Positions 17,030 through 25,063 of a stretch of DNA of 64,000 nt are shown piece by piece (the stretch's first letter is position 1; every line of letters begins with the position of its first letter). The notes under the pieces were generated by a model that had not been told where the DNA came from, ran no database searches, and saw nothing but the letters and a program-made list of their open reading frames with translations. Location of the stretch: contig NZ_BCWU01000002.1 in NCBI RefSeq assembly GCF_001592365.1, positions 431,676 through 495,675 on the forward strand. The letters are read 5' to 3'. This DNA is from Gordonia hydrophobica NBRC 16057. Its GTDB lineage: Bacteria > Actinomycetota > Actinomycetes > Mycobacteriales > Mycobacteriaceae. The position numbers were made by a program, and so were the translations under genes.

Positions 17030-19039
17030 TCAGACTTCGATCGGCGGGTAGAGCTGAACCATCGTGTACTGCCGGTTCCGTCTGGCCGCCCAGGTGCTGA
17101 TCGCGAGGCAGACCGCGGAGATCCCGCCGAGGACGGCGACGGCGATCCACAGGCGCGAGTCGATGCCTCCGCTGATCAGCTGGCGCAGTCCGGTCACCGC
17201 GTAACTCATCGGATCGTACGGATGGAACCACTGCGCCGGTTTCGCCGTCGTCTCCACCGGATAGATGCCACCGGAGGCGACGATCTGGACCATCAGGAAG
17301 GCCAGCGACACCACTCTGCCGACGGCCACCCCCAAGACCGCGTTGAACATCTGTATCAACGCCAGGAAGGTTCCGGAGACCAGCAGCATGAACGCGAGCA
17401 TGCCGATGGGGTGCACGGCGTCGAGGCCGACAGCGAAGTGCGCGACGGCGAACATCACGACCACCTGCGCCGTCGCGATGAGGATGGCGGGCCAGTACGA
17501 CGACAGCACCGATCGGATCCCGCCGAGCCCGGCGATCACCGGACGCGACTGCAGCGGCTTCAACATCATCCAGATGATGATCGCGCCGATGAACATCGCG
17601 AGCGGCAGGAAGAACGGAGCGAATCCCGCGCCGAAGGTCGGCGCCCTGTTGTGCGTGAAGGAGCTGAGCTCCACCGGCTGCGACAGGTTGGTCGCCGTCT
17701 TCTCCCGCTGCTCGTCACTGCCGAAGTTCGGCAGCTGCTTGACGCCGTCGGCCAGGCCGACGGCGAGCTCGTCCGCTCCCGCCGAGAGCTTCGGCGTCCC
17801 GTCGGCCAGCTCGCCCGCACCGGTGGCCAGCTGCTCGCTGCCGTCGGTCAACTGGACCAGCCCGTCGTGCAGTTTGGCCGCACCGGCCTGAAGCTGATTC
17901 GCACCGCTCTGCAGCTCCCCGACCTTGCCCGCGAGCTGTCCGTTCTCGAGCATGAGCAGGGTGGAGCGCAGCGGCGAGTTCTTGTCGCCGAGTTGGGCGG
18001 ACAGATTGTCGGACTGCTGCGCCAGCCGGTTGACCTTGGCCGTCGTCGAGGGGTTCACGCCCTGCGTCTTCAAGAAGTCCTGAACCGGCGCAAGCGCATT
18101 CGCCAGCGCACGCATGTTCGGGTCGGAGCTGCGTCGCAGCCCCGCGACCACCTGCGCCACCGATTGCTCCGCCTGCGACTGTCCGGCTCCCGCAGCGCTG
18201 ATGACGCCGAGCACGTCGGACAGATCGGACGACAGCGCCGCGGCGTCGTTCGCGTACTGAGACGGCTTGATCCCCGAGGACTGCACCTGGCTCAAGAGGC
18301 TGGTCAACGGTGCGGTGGCCGAGTTGATGCCGTTGGCGAGCTGTGTGGTTCCGTCGGCGAGTTCGGCCGACCCCTCACGCGCCGTGATCATGTTGGTCGC
18401 CAGCTCCTTCGAGCCTGCGGCCAGTTTCTGAGCGCCGGCATCGGCCTGGGTGAGTCCGTCGGCGAGCTGCTCCGAACCGGTGGCCGCCTTCTTCAACCCG
18501 TCACCGGCGGTCGTGAGGCCCACCAGAACCTGGTCGACGGCCTGGCCGCCGATCTTGTCGTTGAGCGCCTGCGTGACCTGGGCTGCGGCGTTCTGCCCGA
18601 TGATGCCTGCGAGGTAGTTGTTCGCATCGTTGTAGGTGAACTGGATCTTGGCCTTGTGCGGTTGCGCGGTCAGCGCCGACGCGATCGACGACGAGAAGTC
18701 CTCGGGGATCGAGATCGTGAAGTAGTACTTGCCGCTCGCGAGCCCGTCGGCCGCCTGCTGCGCACTGACGGCGTGCAGGTCGAGCTCTCCCGAGCTGAGC
18801 AGCTGGTCGCGCACCTGCTCGCCCGCGTTGAGGGTGGTTCCGTTCGCCTCCACCGGCTCGTCCTGGTTGACGAGCGCGACGGGGACCTTCGCCACCTCGT
18901 CGAACGGATTCCAGAACACCCACAGGTACATGGCGCCGTAGAGCAGCGGCATCAGGATGATGGTGAGGATCGCGATGCGCGGCATCGTCCCCTTGGAAAA
19001 GCGTTTCAGCTCAGTGCCGAGCGACATTCCCGCCAGCAT
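17030..19039 (-). CDS. YhgE/Pip-domain ABC-2-type membrane protein
   Basis: 669 residues. One N-terminal helix (about 22-45) is followed by PFDEVAKVPVALVNQD, the start of the extracellular YhgE/Pip domain. A long region of repeated hydrophobic/Asp-Gly heptad-like units (LADG, QLATGAGEL and similar, about 190-450) is expected to form a coiled or helical stalk. About six C-terminal helices (460-650) form an ABC-2-like permease. Family members include phage-infection proteins of Lactococcus, export-like transporters, and the ESX secretion-related EsaA. The start ATG 19039 overlaps the stop of the ATPase-like gene by one base (TGATG), so the two are coupled. Function here unknown; envelope export is plausible. 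Confidence 0.8.
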   Translation of the reverse strand: MLAGMSLGTELKRFSKGTMPRIAILTIILMPLLYGAMYLWVFWNPFDEVAKVPVALVNQDEPVEANGTTLNAGEQVRDQLLSSGELDLHAVSAQQAADGLASGKYYFTISIPEDFSSSIASALTAQPHKAKIQFTYNDANNYLAGIIGQNAAAQVTQALNDKIGGQAVDQVLVGLTTAGDGLKKAATGSEQLADGLTQADAGAQKLAAGSKELATNMITAREGSAELADGTTQLANGINSATAPLTSLLSQVQSSGIKPSQYANDAAALSSDLSDVLGVISAAGAGQSQAEQSVAQVVAGLRRSSDPNMRALANALAPVQDFLKTQGVNPSTTAKVNRLAQQSDNLSAQLGDKNSPLRSTLLMLENGQLAGKVGELQSGANQLQAGAAKLHDGLVQLTDGSEQLATGAGELADGTPKLSAGADELAVGLADGVKQLPNFGSDEQREKTATNLSQPVELSSFTHNRAPTFGAGFAPFFLPLAMFIGAIIIWMMLKPLQSRPVIAGLGGIRSVLSSYWPAILIATAQVVVMFAVAHFAVGLDAVHPIGMLAFMLLVSGTFLALIQMFNAVLGVAVGRVVSLAFLMVQIVASGGIYPVETTAKPAQWFHPYDPMSYAVTGLRQLISGGIDSRLWIAVAVLGGISAVCLAISTWAARRNRQYTMVQLYPPIEV

Positions 19040-19773
19040 CAGTTCTCCCCCTGCACATCTGTGCGGACAATGGTTTCGGTGGCCTCTCCGGCAGGCAGCA
19101 TCGACGGCACGTCGATGAATGCGCGGTAGCCGAGGGCCGGGTCGACGGGATTGACCGTCGTGGTGACGACCGTCTGGTGCTGCCCGAGCGCGACCAGTCG
19201 GGAGACCACGATCCGGTGGTTCTCGTCGCTGGTCACCTGATCGACGTTGCCGACGACGAGCAGCGGTAACGCCTTCGTGTTGGCGAGCGCCACCCGCAGC
19301 AGCAGGCCGTCGAGCTCCGAGAGCTCTTCGACGTAACTACTGAGTGCGGGCAGCGGCAGCTCGCCGAACACCGGTCGGCAGATCCGCTCCAGGTCGGCCT
19401 GGCTCGCTTTCCCGATCAGCCGATACCAGGGGGCGTCCCACCGGATCTTCTCGGTCAGCAGGTCCACGACCCGCACGGAGGCGTAGACGTCGTCGAGCGC
19501 CGCCATGCCCGCGAGGGTCGAGACGGCGAAGACGTCTTTGGCGCGGGTGCGGCCGAAGACGTCGAGAGTTCCGGCGTTGGGCTTCATCCGTCCGGCGAGG
19601 GTCATCTGCAACGCGGTCCGCCCGGCACCGGCCTCGGCGCGCAGGATGGTCAGTCCACCGGCCGGGATGTCCAGATCCAGCGGACCGTACACCTGGCCCC
19701 ACGGGCCCTTCTGCGAGATTCCACGTGCGACGACAGCCATGGATTCGCGTGCTGTGTCGAGGAGATCGGTCAT
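19039..19773 (-). CDS. ABC-ATPase-like partner of the YhgE/Pip protein, degenerate P-loop
   Basis: 244 residues. The protein has an ABC nucleotide-binding-domain layout: YGPLDLDIPAGGLTILRAEAG, then the P-loop position AGAGRTAL with Arg52 where the Walker A Lys should be. The signature position reads YVEELSELDGLLLRVALA instead of LSGGQ, and Walker B (LLVVGNVDQV) lacks the catalytic Glu. Hydrolysis therefore looks doubtful, although some Arg-containing P-loops still bind nucleotide. It is translationally coupled to the YhgE/Pip gene and is probably its dedicated partner. Upstream is the promoter region shared with the divergent ridA-like gene. Confidence 0.7.
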   Translation of the reverse strand: MTDLLDTARESMAVVARGISQKGPWGQVYGPLDLDIPAGGLTILRAEAGAGRTALQMTLAGRMKPNAGTLDVFGRTRAKDVFAVSTLAGMAALDDVYASVRVVDLLTEKIRWDAPWYRLIGKASQADLERICRPVFGELPLPALSSYVEELSELDGLLLRVALANTKALPLLVVGNVDQVTSDENHRIVVSRLVALGQHQTVVTTTVNPVDPALGYRAFIDVPSMLPAGEATETIVRTDVQGEN

Positions 19774-19937
19774 GATTCAGCAGCGTAGTCGGCTCATCGC
19801 CCGATCCCGAGTTCATCCGCGCGACAGTCTGCGAACACACGTTATCAGATTTACAGTGGTTCACGTCACCGCATTCCATTCGGAACGGAGCAGAGCCTGC
19901 GAGGTGACGCTCCAGACCTTGCATTCATTTCCTTTAC

Positions 19938-19954
19938 CACTAAGATATTTAGTG
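19938..19954 (+). promoter_or_regulatory. Operator/promoter motif A (CACTAA-N5-TTAGTG)
   Basis: Perfect 6-bp inverted arms (CACTAA / TTAGTG) with spacer GATAT, 25 bp before the ridA-like ATG. It includes TAAGAT, a possible -10, with TTGCAT 16 bp upstream as a possible -35. Related CTAAG(A/C)TA elements precede three minus-strand units of the same cluster. The MarR protein encoded next door is the natural candidate to bind it. Confidence 0.6.
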
Positions 19955-19979
19955 AGTATTCTTCTACCGGAGGTCATCC

Positions 19980-20348
19980 ATGACGACGAGCGTCTCGCCC
20001 CAGCACCCGTACAGCCCGGCCTTCCGCGCCGGCGACACCGTCTACGTCTCGGGCGCCCTGTCCGTCGATGCCGACTACCAGCCGGTCGCCGGTCGGGATC
20101 AGGCGCTCGACGCCGCCGTCGTCCGGATGACCGAGCGATTGGAGACGGTCGGAGCCGGCCTGGGCGACGTGGTTAAACTGACCTATTACGTGACTGACCT
20201 CTCACTGCGCGAGGAAGCGAACCGACAGTTCGAGCGACTCTTCGCGGTCCCTCGTCCGGCACGGACATTTCTCGAAGTGAGCAACCTGCCGTACGGCGCC
20301 ACCGTGGAGATCGATGCGATCGCCCACGTCGGACAGGGCGAGCACTAG
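19980..20348 (+). CDS. RidA (YjgF/UK114)-family protein
   Basis: 122 residues. RidA proteins are small trimeric deaminases of reactive enamines/imines; many paralogues in catabolic clusters have unknown pathway-specific roles. YSPAFRAGDTVYVSGAL, the Arg in PARTFLEVSNLPYGATVEID, and the final EIDAIAHV are family hallmarks, including the Arg that binds the substrate carboxylate. CCGGAGG lies before the ATG. It leads a two-gene unit with the MarR regulator, behind operator A, and faces away from the YhgE/ATPase pair. Confidence 0.85.
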   Translation: MTTSVSPQHPYSPAFRAGDTVYVSGALSVDADYQPVAGRDQALDAAVVRMTERLETVGAGLGDVVKLTYYVTDLSLREEANRQFERLFAVPRPARTFLEVSNLPYGATVEIDAIAHVGQGEH

Positions 20349-20391
20349 TCATTCACCGATGCGCAACGGTTCGCTCGAAGGAGGCAGCAGC

Positions 20392-20925
20392 ATGACAACG
20401 CGCGACGAGCAGGACGCCGTCGACGACATCGTCGGGCAGTGGGGTCACGAACGTCCCGACATGGACGTCTCGGCGCTCCAGGTGTTCGGCCGCCTCCACC
20501 GCGCCTACCTGCTGTACCAGACGTCGCTGTCGAGCCTGTTCTCCGACTACGACCTCAACATGGCCTCGTTCGACGTCCTCGCCTCGCTGCGTCGCAACGG
20601 CGCGCCGTACCGGATGACCTCGGGCGAACTCGCCAAGACGATGCTGGTCACCACGGGCGGCGTCACCCTGCGCGTGGACCGACTGGAGAAGGCGGGTCTG
20701 GTGGAACGCAAACGCGATCCGGACGACCGCCGGATCGTGTACGTGTGCCTGACCACCACCGGACTCAGCTTGATCGACCAGACCGCGAGCGCGCATTTCG
20801 CCAACGAACTGCGGCTCCTGCAGGGTTTGGACGAGGCCGATCAGCGCGCACTCTCGACACTGCTGCAGAAGCTCGAGACGTCGATCATCGACGCCGAAGC
20901 GGAGGGCGAAGCGCACAGCGCCTGA
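20392..20925 (+). CDS. MarR-family transcriptional regulator
   Basis: 177 residues from ATG 20392, with AAGGAGG upstream; the frame is open further 5' but this start has the best site. The winged-helix region runs about 55-125: MTSGELAKTMLVTTGGVTLR (recognition helix), RVDRLEKAGLVERKRDPDDRR (wing, given here as adjacent parts). MarR proteins bind palindromic operators as dimers and release on binding phenolic or CoA-ester ligands. Its position beside the ring-oxygenation cluster, and the CTAAG(A/C)TA motifs in front of that cluster's units, suggest it is the local repressor. A bidirectional terminator separates it from the convergent Rieske oxygenase gene. Confidence 0.88.
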   Translation: MTTRDEQDAVDDIVGQWGHERPDMDVSALQVFGRLHRAYLLYQTSLSSLFSDYDLNMASFDVLASLRRNGAPYRMTSGELAKTMLVTTGGVTLRVDRLEKAGLVERKRDPDDRRIVYVCLTTTGLSLIDQTASAHFANELRLLQGLDEADQRALSTLLQKLETSIIDAEAEGEAHSA

Positions 20926-20948
20926 TCGCCTGCCTCACCATCCGACCG

Positions 20949-20984
20949 CGACCGCGCCCCGTCCTTTCGGACGGGGCGCGGTCG
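20949..20984. terminator. Bidirectional hairpin between marR-like and Rieske genes
   Basis: Perfect 16-bp arms (CGACCGCGCCCCGTCC / GGACGGGGCGCGGTCG) with loop TTTC, located between two convergent stops. It can terminate both units. Confidence 0.85.
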
Positions 20985-20997
20985 TCGTCGGGGCAGA

Positions 20998-22029
20998 TCA
21001 GGCGTCGGCCAGCAGCTTGGCCTGCTCCTCGGCCTGCGCGCGGTACATGCGCCGGAGGCGGATCACCCCGAGGTCGTGCTGGTAGAGGTTCTCGGCCTGG
21101 TCCGCGTCGGGCGCCATGCCCTCCAGCATCGCGCGGTCCTGCTGCAGCACCGCCCAATGCCGCTCCTCGAGGGTGGTGCGATACAGGAAGCGCCAGACGT
21201 CGCGCTCCCAGCCGACCACGCGGCGATACCGCCAGAAGAAGATCGCGGTAGTGCCCGCGTCGATCGGCGTCGCCATGCCGACGATGCCGAACGGTCCGCC
21301 GGGGCCGGCCGTGGCCGGGTACGGAATCTCCAGGTCGACCCAGTCCACGCCGCTGCGGCAGAACTCCACCCAGTCGAAGTTCATGCCACGCTGATCGGTC
21401 TTCTCGAAGAAGAAGCCGCGGTCGGTCTCGCGGATCCGGAACCGCGCGGACTGCGCACCGCCGAACATCGAGTGCGACTCGTGGTGCAGGAAGGCGCCGT
21501 GCATGGGGTCGAGCAGATTCTCGACCGCGAATCGCCAGGGCGCTTCCCACTCGGTGTAGCAGAGGAACTCCGAGATGCCTTCGTCGGCAAGCGGATCGGG
21601 CACCTCGAGCGGCGTGGGTTCGGTCTCCGGATCGATGCCGAACCAGGCGATGATCGCGCCGCCGATCTCCTGCACCGGCAGCGCGCGCACCAACTTCTTG
21701 CCCTCGAGGTTGCAGCCCGGCATTCCGGGAACGGAGAGCACAGTGCCGTCGCCGTCGACCTGAACGCCGTGGTACTTGCACGCGATCCGGTCGCCGAGGT
21801 GCATGCCGTGCGACAGCGGCGCACCGCGGTGCGGGCAGCGGTCGGCGAGCATGCGGACGGTGCCGTCGGACTGTCGGTACAGAACCCAGTCCTCACCGAG
21901 CCGACGCAGCTTGCGGATGGCGCCGCGCTCCACCCAGGTCGACGGGCAGACGGCATGCCACTGGTCGCGCAGGCCGGTCGCGAAGATCTCGTCGGCCGAG
22001 AGCGCTCCCCGGCTGTAGAAGCGTGCCAT
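20998..22029 (-). CDS. Rieske non-haem iron aromatic ring-hydroxylating oxygenase, alpha subunit
   Basis: 343 residues. It is the terminal oxygenase that inserts oxygen into an aromatic or related substrate using electrons from a reductase. Rieske [2Fe-2S] ligands are Cys65, His67, Cys84 and His87 (CPHRGA ... CKYHG). The mononuclear iron site follows as Asn171, Asp174, His177 and His182 (NLLDPMHGAFLH). Length and layout match single-subunit alpha-type oxygenases such as vanillate/phenoxybenzoate demethylases; no beta subunit is present. The reductase and a small HTH protein sit directly upstream in the same operon. Its ATG overlaps the stop of the HTH gene (TAATG). The substrate cannot be read from the sequence. 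Confidence 0.88.
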   Translation of the reverse strand: MARFYSRGALSADEIFATGLRDQWHAVCPSTWVERGAIRKLRRLGEDWVLYRQSDGTVRMLADRCPHRGAPLSHGMHLGDRIACKYHGVQVDGDGTVLSVPGMPGCNLEGKKLVRALPVQEIGGAIIAWFGIDPETEPTPLEVPDPLADEGISEFLCYTEWEAPWRFAVENLLDPMHGAFLHHESHSMFGGAQSARFRIRETDRGFFFEKTDQRGMNFDWVEFCRSGVDWVDLEIPYPATAGPGGPFGIVGMATPIDAGTTAIFFWRYRRVVGWERDVWRFLYRTTLEERHWAVLQQDRAMLEGMAPDADQAENLYQHDLGVIRLRRMYRAQAEEQAKLLADA

Positions 22030-22247
22030 TATCGGTTCCCCAATCGTGCGATTTCGGTGGTGAAGGAGTCGGCCGTCCAGACCTGCCCGTCGGGCGCGAA
22101 GACACCCGCGGCGTTGAGGCCTTCGACGAGGCCTTCCAGGCTGTGCTCACCCTCGCCGAACACCCCCTCGATCGCGACCGCGAGCTGATGCTCGTAGGGA
22201 GTGGGATCGCCGGTCCGCGTTTGGATCGGCACCATGTACAGACTCAT
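22029..22247 (-). CDS. Small recombinase-like helix-turn-helix protein in Rieske operon
   Basis: 72 residues from ATG 22247, with AGGAG upstream. The sequence reads as one short domain: TPYEHQLAVAIEGVFGEG, then LEGLVEGLNAAGVFAPDG and WTADSFTTEIARLG. The last part looks like the helix-turn-helix of the serine-recombinase C-terminal region (ALNxxGVxxPxGxxWTxxSVxxxL). No catalytic recombinase domain is present. I recall such small proteins being found beside Rieske oxygenases. It lies between reductase and oxygenase, 11 bp from the former and overlapping the latter by one base, so it is cotranslated with them. It could be a regulator or an assembly or structural factor. Confidence 0.65.
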   Translation of the reverse strand: MSLYMVPIQTRTGDPTPYEHQLAVAIEGVFGEGEHSLEGLVEGLNAAGVFAPDGQVWTADSFTTEIARLGNR

Positions 22248-22258
22248 CGATTCTTCTC

Positions 22259-23242
22259 CTAGAGGTCCAGTACGAGTTGGGCTGTGGTTGCTCGCGAAAC
22301 GCAGATCATCATCGTTTCGCCGGATTCCTGCTCCGCGGAGGAGAGGACGTAGTCGCGGTGATCGGGCGTGCCACACAGGACACGGGTCTCACAGCTGCCG
22401 CACATGCCTTCGCGGCAGGAGTTCGGCACGTCGACGCCTGCGTTCTCCAGCGCGTCGATGATCGGGATGTCGGGGCCCACTTCGACGGTGACGCTGGACC
22501 TCTCGCACCGAACGCTGATCGGCGAGTCCGCTGGCTCCGCCTCGTTCTCGGCACGGGCCTTCGGCTTGAACCGTTCCAAGCGGACGGCGTCGGAGTCCCA
22601 GTCGCAGCAGGTGCCTTCGACGGCGCTGAGCAGGCCTTCGGGTCCGCAGGTGTAGACCAGCGTGTCCGGGCGCGGCGCACCGAGCAGCGCTTTCAGGTCG
22701 ATCACGCCTTCGGCGTCTTCGCTGACGACGCGGACCCGCTCACCGTAGGCGGCGAGATCGGGCAGGAACGCCATGGTGTCTCGGCTGCGTCCGCCGTAGT
22801 GCAGTTCCCACTGCGCTCCGGCGTTCTCGGCCGCCAAGATCATCGGCAGCATCGGCGTGATGCCGATACCGCCGGCGACGAAGACGTACTCGGCCGCCTC
22901 CAGCAGCTCGAAGTTGTTGCGCGGCAGGCTCACCGCGACCAGGTGGCCCGGCCGGAGAGTCTCGTGCACATACTTGGAGCCGCCGCGGGTCGACGGGTCA
23001 CGCAGCACCGCGATCCGGTACGACGTCCGGTCGGCCGGATCGCCGCACAGCGAGTACTGCCGGACGATCCCCTTGCCGAGGTGGATGTCGATGTGCGCAC
23101 CCGGCTGCCAGGTCGGCAACGTGGCTCCGTTCTGCTCCTCGAGGCGGACGGCGATCACGCCGTCGGCCTCCCAACGCATCTCCCGGACCACCAGTTCGTA
23201 GGTCCCGGTTTCGAGGTTCTGCGGTCCTGCTTCGAGGCTCAT
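22259..23242 (-). CDS. Phthalate-dioxygenase-reductase-type (VanB/PDR) oxidoreductase
   Basis: 327 residues. It passes electrons from NAD(P)H through flavin to a C-terminal plant-type [2Fe-2S] cluster and on to the Rieske oxygenase. Domains in order: flavin domain (RQYSLCGDPADRTSY), NAD domain (GGIGITPMLPMI; YTCGPEGLL) and ferredoxin domain with Cys276, Cys281, Cys284 and Cys314 (CREGMCGSC ... ICVSRA). This order is that of the phthalate dioxygenase reductase class. ATG 23242 has GGGAGGG at good distance; GTG 23251 is too close to it. The upstream region carries motif B. Confidence 0.9.
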   Translation of the reverse strand: MSLEAGPQNLETGTYELVVREMRWEADGVIAVRLEEQNGATLPTWQPGAHIDIHLGKGIVRQYSLCGDPADRTSYRIAVLRDPSTRGGSKYVHETLRPGHLVAVSLPRNNFELLEAAEYVFVAGGIGITPMLPMILAAENAGAQWELHYGGRSRDTMAFLPDLAAYGERVRVVSEDAEGVIDLKALLGAPRPDTLVYTCGPEGLLSAVEGTCCDWDSDAVRLERFKPKARAENEAEPADSPISVRCERSSVTVEVGPDIPIIDALENAGVDVPNSCREGMCGSCETRVLCGTPDHRDYVLSSAEQESGETMMICVSRATTAQLVLDL

Positions 23243-23280
23243 CGCTGACACCCTCCCAGCCGTACTTATTTGCTTTAGTG

Positions 23281-23296
23281 GTTAATAGCTTAGCAC
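23281..23296 (-). promoter_or_regulatory. Operator/promoter motif B before the reductase-HTH-oxygenase unit
   Basis: On the minus strand it reads GTGCTAAGCTATTAAC, resembling motif A (CTAAGATATT) with one change in the core octamer. It is 39 bp before the reductase ATG and contains TAAGCT as a possible -10. The palindrome is weaker than in A. Confidence 0.45.
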
Positions 23297-23365
23297 TTAA
23301 TTGTTATTGGTGTCACATGTTTTCTCGGATGTCGCCCACGACATCCGTCTGCGGTACCCGTGGCT

Positions 23366-25003
23366 CTACGGCACGGTGACCGGCGGAGTGAACGGCTTGG
23401 GCATGGGACCGAACGACGCGAGATCGACCTCGACCAGCACCGGAGCCTGCTGCGCGACGGCGTCACGGAGCACGGACTCGGCGTCGTCGACCGTGCCGAT
23501 ACGCCGGTAGTCGATCCCGACGGCGCCGGCGAGCTGCGCGAAGTCGGGCGTTGCGAGATCGACCGCGTACGTGGGGCCGGTCGCCGCCTGCATATTGCGC
23601 AGCACGCCGTAGCCCGCATCGTTGAACACCAACAGGACCAACCACGGTCGCTCCTGCGCGACGGTGAGCAGCTCGCCCAGATGCACCGCCAGGCCGCCGT
23701 CTCCTGCGATGCCGAGGGTCGGCCGGGTCTCGTCGGCCAGCGCCGCGCCGATCGCCATCCCCAGCCCCTGCCCGATGCCGCCCCCATGCGGGAAGATGTT
23801 GGTCCGCGGATCGGAGAACGGCAGCAGGCGGTTGCCCCAGGCACTGGAGGCGATGGTGACATCGCGCGCCACCGGTGAGGAGCTCGGGAAGGCGGTGCGG
23901 ACGGCATCGCACAGGAGGGCGTGGTCGCCCAGGCTCTCGCGCTGCGTGGCCCGCACAGCGTTCCGTGTCGCCGTCGCGCGCGCCGTCCACTCCGGGTCCA
24001 CCAGGCCGTCGAAGGAGACGGTGTCGAGGAGCTCGGCGAGCACCGCGTCGACGTCGGCGACCACCGCGACGGTCGCCTGGAACACGCGCCCCGGCGCTGC
24101 GGGGTCGAGGTCCACCTGCACGTGCCGACCGGGGATCGGAAGGGAGTAGTCGCCGGTCTCGTTGCTGCGGAAGTGCGTGCCGAGCGAGATCAGCAGGTCG
24201 GCGTCGGCCAGGAGCTCGCGTCCGCCGGGGGTGGCTGCGTAGTTGCCGACGCAGAGGTCGTGCCCCTCGTCGACGGCGCCGCGACCCGAGTTGCTGGTGA
24301 GCAGCGGAACACCCCACTGCTCGATCAACGACGTCAACTGTTTGCCCGCGCGAGTTGCGCCGCCGCCCGCCCAGATCACCGGGCGTCGGGCCGCGGCGAT
24401 CTCCGCCCGAACGGCGTCCATGTCGGCGGTCGACGGCCGCGGCAGCTCGACGGCGGCGGGGACCCGTCCGACGGTGCGCTCCTGCGCCGCGTACTGCAGA
24501 TCGATGGGCCACTCGATCGAGACCGGACCGCCGCGCGGGGTGAGGGCGCGGCGGACGCCGTCGCGCAGGATCTCGCCGGCCGACACGGCGTCGGTGATGG
24601 TGGCGGCGTGGGCGGAGATCGCGGCCAGCATGCCCAGCTGGTCCTTGGTCTCGTGGATGAAGCCGCGGCCCGACCCGAGGTACTGCGACTGCACCTGTCC
24701 GGTGATGTGCAGAACCGAGGTGTCGGCGCTGAGCGATTCGATCAGCGAGCCCGCGGCATTGCCCGCACCGGTTCCGGTGCTGGTGAGCGCGCAGCCCAGC
24801 CCGCCCGAAGCGCGCGCATAGCCGTCGGCGGCGTTGACCGCACCGGCTTCGTGCCGCACCGGGACGAATCGCAGGTGCTTGGCGACGGCCTCGACCAGCG
24901 GGAGGTTGTGGACGCTGACGATGCCGAAGACGGTGTCGACTCCGGCTTCGCGTAGAACGTCGACGAGCAGGTCGCCGCCGTTGGCCTGGGGTTTCTGGTT
25001 CAT
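23366..25003 (-). CDS. Thiamine-diphosphate-dependent enzyme (acetolactate synthase/benzoylformate decarboxylase family)
   Basis: 545 residues with the three-domain layout of 2-oxoacid decarboxylases/carboligases. The catalytic Glu52 (RHEAGAVNAADGYAR) and the ThDP/magnesium motif GDGG...(about 28 residues)...FNDAGYG around residue 435 are present. The family decarboxylates or ligates 2-oxoacids, which would fit processing of a keto acid from ring cleavage, but other roles are possible (some relatives act on guanidino-oxoacids or are oxalyl-CoA-like). It is the last gene of the run from the dioxygenase gene at 28936, followed by a gap of about 120 bp before the reductase gene. Confidence 0.85.
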   Translation of the reverse strand: MNQKPQANGGDLLVDVLREAGVDTVFGIVSVHNLPLVEAVAKHLRFVPVRHEAGAVNAADGYARASGGLGCALTSTGTGAGNAAGSLIESLSADTSVLHITGQVQSQYLGSGRGFIHETKDQLGMLAAISAHAATITDAVSAGEILRDGVRRALTPRGGPVSIEWPIDLQYAAQERTVGRVPAAVELPRPSTADMDAVRAEIAAARRPVIWAGGGATRAGKQLTSLIEQWGVPLLTSNSGRGAVDEGHDLCVGNYAATPGGRELLADADLLISLGTHFRSNETGDYSLPIPGRHVQVDLDPAAPGRVFQATVAVVADVDAVLAELLDTVSFDGLVDPEWTARATATRNAVRATQRESLGDHALLCDAVRTAFPSSSPVARDVTIASSAWGNRLLPFSDPRTNIFPHGGGIGQGLGMAIGAALADETRPTLGIAGDGGLAVHLGELLTVAQERPWLVLLVFNDAGYGVLRNMQAATGPTYAVDLATPDFAQLAGAVGIDYRRIGTVDDAESVLRDAVAQQAPVLVEVDLASFGPMPKPFTPPVTVP

Positions 25004-25063
25004 GGGAATCTCCGCTGGTCAGGGCTGGTAGAGCTGGGGATGTGGGTGGGGTGAGTTCGTCGT

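Noticed and set aside
17000..19129. 709-codon plus-strand frame opposite the YhgE/Pip gene
   Set aside because: Mirror of the repetitive stalk-coding sequence; the minus strand has clear transmembrane segments and family motifs.
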